Positions 61,668-64,000 of a stretch of DNA of 64,000 nt are shown piece after piece. Each line of letters begins with the position of its first letter. The stretch's first letter is position 1. Location of the stretch: positions 3,132,615 through 3,196,614 of the forward strand of contig CM026393.1 in NCBI GenBank assembly GCA_014843695.1, read 5' to 3'. The notes below the pieces were generated by a model that saw only the letters and a program-made list of their open reading frames with translations, did not search any database and had not been told where the DNA came from. The translations under genes were made by a program, and so were the position numbers. Source of the stretch: Archivesica marissinica (Eukaryota > Mollusca > Bivalvia > Venerida > Vesicomyidae).

Positions 61668-62596
61668 TATGTCATTACCTCATATATCGAGGCAAGCCTC
61701 TATGGGGTAGGTATATAACATTACCTCATATATCGAGGCAAGCCTCTATGGGGTAAGTATATATCATTACCACATATATCGAGGCAAGCCTCTATGGGGT
61801 AAGTATATAACATTACCGCATATATCGAGGCAATCCTCTATGGGGTAAGTATATAACATTACCTCATATATCGAGGCAAGCCTCTATGGGGTAGGTATAT
61901 AACATTACCTCATATATCGAGGCAAGCCTCTATGGGGTAAGTATATATCATTACCACATATATCGAGGCAAGCCTCTATGGGGTAAGTATATAACATTAC
62001 CGCATATATCGAGGCAATCCTCTATGGGGTAAGTATATAACATTACCTCATATATCGAGGCAATCCTCTATGGGGTAAGTATATAACATTACCTCATATA
62101 TCGAGGCAAGCCTCTATGGGGTAAGTATATAACATTACCACATATATCGAGGGAATCCTCTATGGGGTAAGTATATAACATTACCACATATATCGAGGCA
62201 AGCCTCTATGGAGTAAGTATATAACATTACCTCATATATCGAGGGAATCCTCTATAGGGTAAGTATATAACATTACCTCATATATCGAGGCAAGCCTCTA
62301 TGCGGTAAGTATATAACATTACCTCATATATCGAGGCAAGCCTCTATGCGGTAAGTATATAACATTACCACATATATCGAGGCAAGACTCTATGTGGTAA
62401 GTATATAACATTACCACATATATCGCGGCAAGACTCTATGGGGTAAGTATATAACATTACCACATATATCGCGGCAATACTCTATGCGGTAAGTATATAA
62501 CATTACCTCATATATCGAGGCAAGCCTCTATGGGGTAAGTATATAGCATTACCACATATACCGAGGCAAGCCTCTATGGGTAAGTATATAACATTA
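61668..62596. repeat. 46-bp tandem repeat, ~20 units, each a near-palindrome
   Basis: The unit has CATTACCTCATATATCGAGG, then CAAGCCTCTATGGGGTAAGT and ATATAA. TTACC(T/C)CATA ... GAGGC-AA-GCCTC ... TATGGGGTAA pair, so each unit can form its own stem-loop. Confidence 0.95.
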
Positions 62597-63050
62597 CACC
62601 TCTAAAATTATACGCAATACAATTATGGTTTATAACAATTCTGATCAATATAATAGGGGCTTGCTGCGACCTGTTTCTATGTTTTGTCAATAACGTAGAC
62701 TGTCTCCCAGTAGTGATGCGACAAATCCGCGGTCTATAGCCACAACTATTGACATGACCTACTTCTGGCAAGTACACTTCATTCATCGGTCTATAGCCAC
62801 AACTATTGATATGACCTACTTCTGGCAAGTACACTTCATTCATCGACTTGAGTAATCTCGAAGTGGGTGACTGTACATAGGCCGCTGAAGACAACACAGA
62901 GCAAAATATAAACTGCCGTATGTATGCATGTTGTCATCCTTATCTATAACGTCATATTGCCTGTCATAATAGCAACCGCCCGGGGACATGTTTTCCTGGA
63001 AATTCCGAGAACCATGAGTATGGTAATCGTATCGTAACGTACGGAATCAA
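62597..63050. repeat. Non-coding stretch with a 59-bp tandem duplication
   Basis: CGGTCTATAGCCACAACTAT ... AAGTACACTTCATTCAT occurs twice in tandem within about 62729-62846. The rest is unrecognised. Confidence 0.85.
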
Positions 63051-63134
63051 CATGTCGACAGGTTTTATCCCAAGAGAGGTACAAGTGAATGTTGGTGATT
63101 TTAAACTAGCACTTAGTTTATACAAATCTATTTT

Positions 63135-63182
63135 AGCTCGATTGCGAAACAAGTTCTTACAACTTATATTAATCACTCTCGA
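63135..63182 (-). mobile_element. SINE family B tail fragment
   Basis: CGATTGCGAAACAAGTTCTT, then ACAACTTATATTAATCACTC and TCG match the family B 3' end. Body and head are absent. Confidence 0.7.
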
Positions 63183-63229
63183 GACCTCATTCCTGGTGGA
63201 ATTCATCGCCACTAGGGAGAGAGTAGACA

Positions 63230-63618
63230 AGCACTTAACTGATAATAGAATAAGGGTATGCATTACATATCAGCACTTAACTAATAATAGAATACGGTTC
63301 TGCATTACATATCAGCACTTAACTGATAATAGAATAAGGTTCTGCATTACATATCAGCACTTAACTGATAATAGAATAAGGTTCTGCATTACATATCAGC
63401 ACTTAACTGATAATAGAATAAGGTTATGCATTACATATCAGCACGTAACTGATAATAGAATAAGGTTATGCATTACATATCAGCACTTAACTGATGATAG
63501 AATACAGTTATGCATTACATATCAGCACTTAACTGATAATAGAATAAGGTTCTGCATTACATATCAGCACTTAACTGATAATAGAATACGGTTATGCATT
63601 ACATATCAGCACTTAACT
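63230..63618. repeat. 42-bp tandem repeat, ~9 units
   Basis: The unit has CAGCACTTAACTGATAATAG, then AATAAGGTTCTGCATTACAT and AT. The array is interrupted by a SINE and resumes at 63877-63920. Confidence 0.95.
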
Positions 63619-63876
63619 TGGCTGTCCGATTAGCGCAGTGGTTAGCGCGCTCGCTTCTCACCAATGCAACCCGGGTTCGGTCCTCGGACCGGGTAGTATG
63701 TGAGATGGTACGGTGGTCGCCAGATCGGACAGGTGGGTTTTCTCCGGGTACTCCGGTTTCCTCCCACACGAATGACCATATTTAGGCTTTCATCCGCGCC
63801 AACGAGAGTGATTAATATAAGTTGTTAGAACTTGCTTCGTAATCGTTGTAAAATAAATAACGTTTAAAATTAAAAA
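63619..63876 (+). mobile_element. SINE family B inserted in the 42-bp array
   Basis: Best family B copy: head TGGCTGTCCGATTAGCGCAG, B-box GGGTTCGGTCC, tail GTTGTAAAATAAATAACG. ACTTAACT flanks it at 63611-63618 and 63877-63884. The target is the array unit itself. Confidence 0.93.
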
Positions 63877-63925
63877 ACTTAACTGATAATAGAATAAGGT
63901 TCTGCATTACATATCAGCAATATAC
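63877..63925. repeat. 42-bp array, part beyond the SINE
   Basis: Resumes with ACTTAACTGATAATAGAATA and ends with CATATCAGCA. Confidence 0.9.
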
Positions 63926-64000
63926 AAAGGTAAGGGATCATTTGTGAAAGCTTGAATAAAACAATCGCCGCCCATATAACAAGACATAGGGCTGAATGAA

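Overview
The window is eukaryotic nuclear DNA. It has no operons or Shine-Dalgarno sites, and it contains tRNA-derived SINEs, LINE and LTR retrotransposon remnants, satellite-like arrays and one intronless metazoan GPCR. I infer a lophotrochozoan animal, most likely a bivalve mollusc. That rests on the style of the receptor and repeat families; nothing in the sequence proves it.

Only one confidently intact protein gene is present: a class A peptide GPCR of the GPR83 / neuropeptide-Y-receptor-related type (19527-20882, +). A decayed gene at about 934-3970 (+) ends in a recognisable FEN1/asteroid-type PIN nuclease domain. It has at least five reading-frame lesions, and its 3' end is cut where pogo/Tigger-like terminal sequence begins. 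Two non-LTR retrotransposon relics lie on the minus strand (8779-10265 and about 12400-15255). A Ty3/gypsy relic on the minus strand (52759-55545) keeps both ~222-bp LTRs, a polypurine tract and a PBS-like site around a shrunken interior. A possible very small spliced transcription unit (TATA, Inr, GTAAGT...CAG intron, 24-codon ORF, AATAAA) lies at 46817-47121.

More than 40% of the sequence is tandem repeats. I count about 17 unrelated arrays with units of 20-72 bp. The largest are a 43-bp satellite (27.8-38.2 kb), a ~28-bp AT-rich array (24.7-27.7 kb), a 61/52/43-bp array with a 1534-bp higher-order duplication (56.4-61.2 kb), a 51-bp array (4.75-6.98 kb) and a 72/75-bp array (44.95-46.45 kb). 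Many arrays have units divisible by three, so long open frames through them are artefacts of periodicity.

Between the arrays there are at least six tRNA-derived SINE families, called A to G here for convenience. Several copies have visible target-site duplications, and some are nested in LINEs, in other SINEs or in satellite arrays. A 1845-bp insertion inside the 43-bp satellite has TG...CA ends and a 5-bp target duplication, and is best read as a solo LTR. A 1000-bp run of N (49262-50261) marks an assembly gap that ends inside a 50-bp tandem array.

Layout: 0-4.3 kb nuclease pseudogene and SINEs; 4.7-8.3 kb two arrays; 8.4-18.8 kb LINE/SINE graveyard; 19.5-20.9 kb GPCR; 21.3-38.6 kb mostly satellites with the solo LTR; 38.6-46.5 kb SINEs, foldbacks, a MITE and arrays; 46.5-49.3 kb promoter-like and simple-repeat region; gap; 50.3-52.3 kb arrays; 52.4-56.2 kb gypsy relic and SINEs; 56.4-64 kb arrays.
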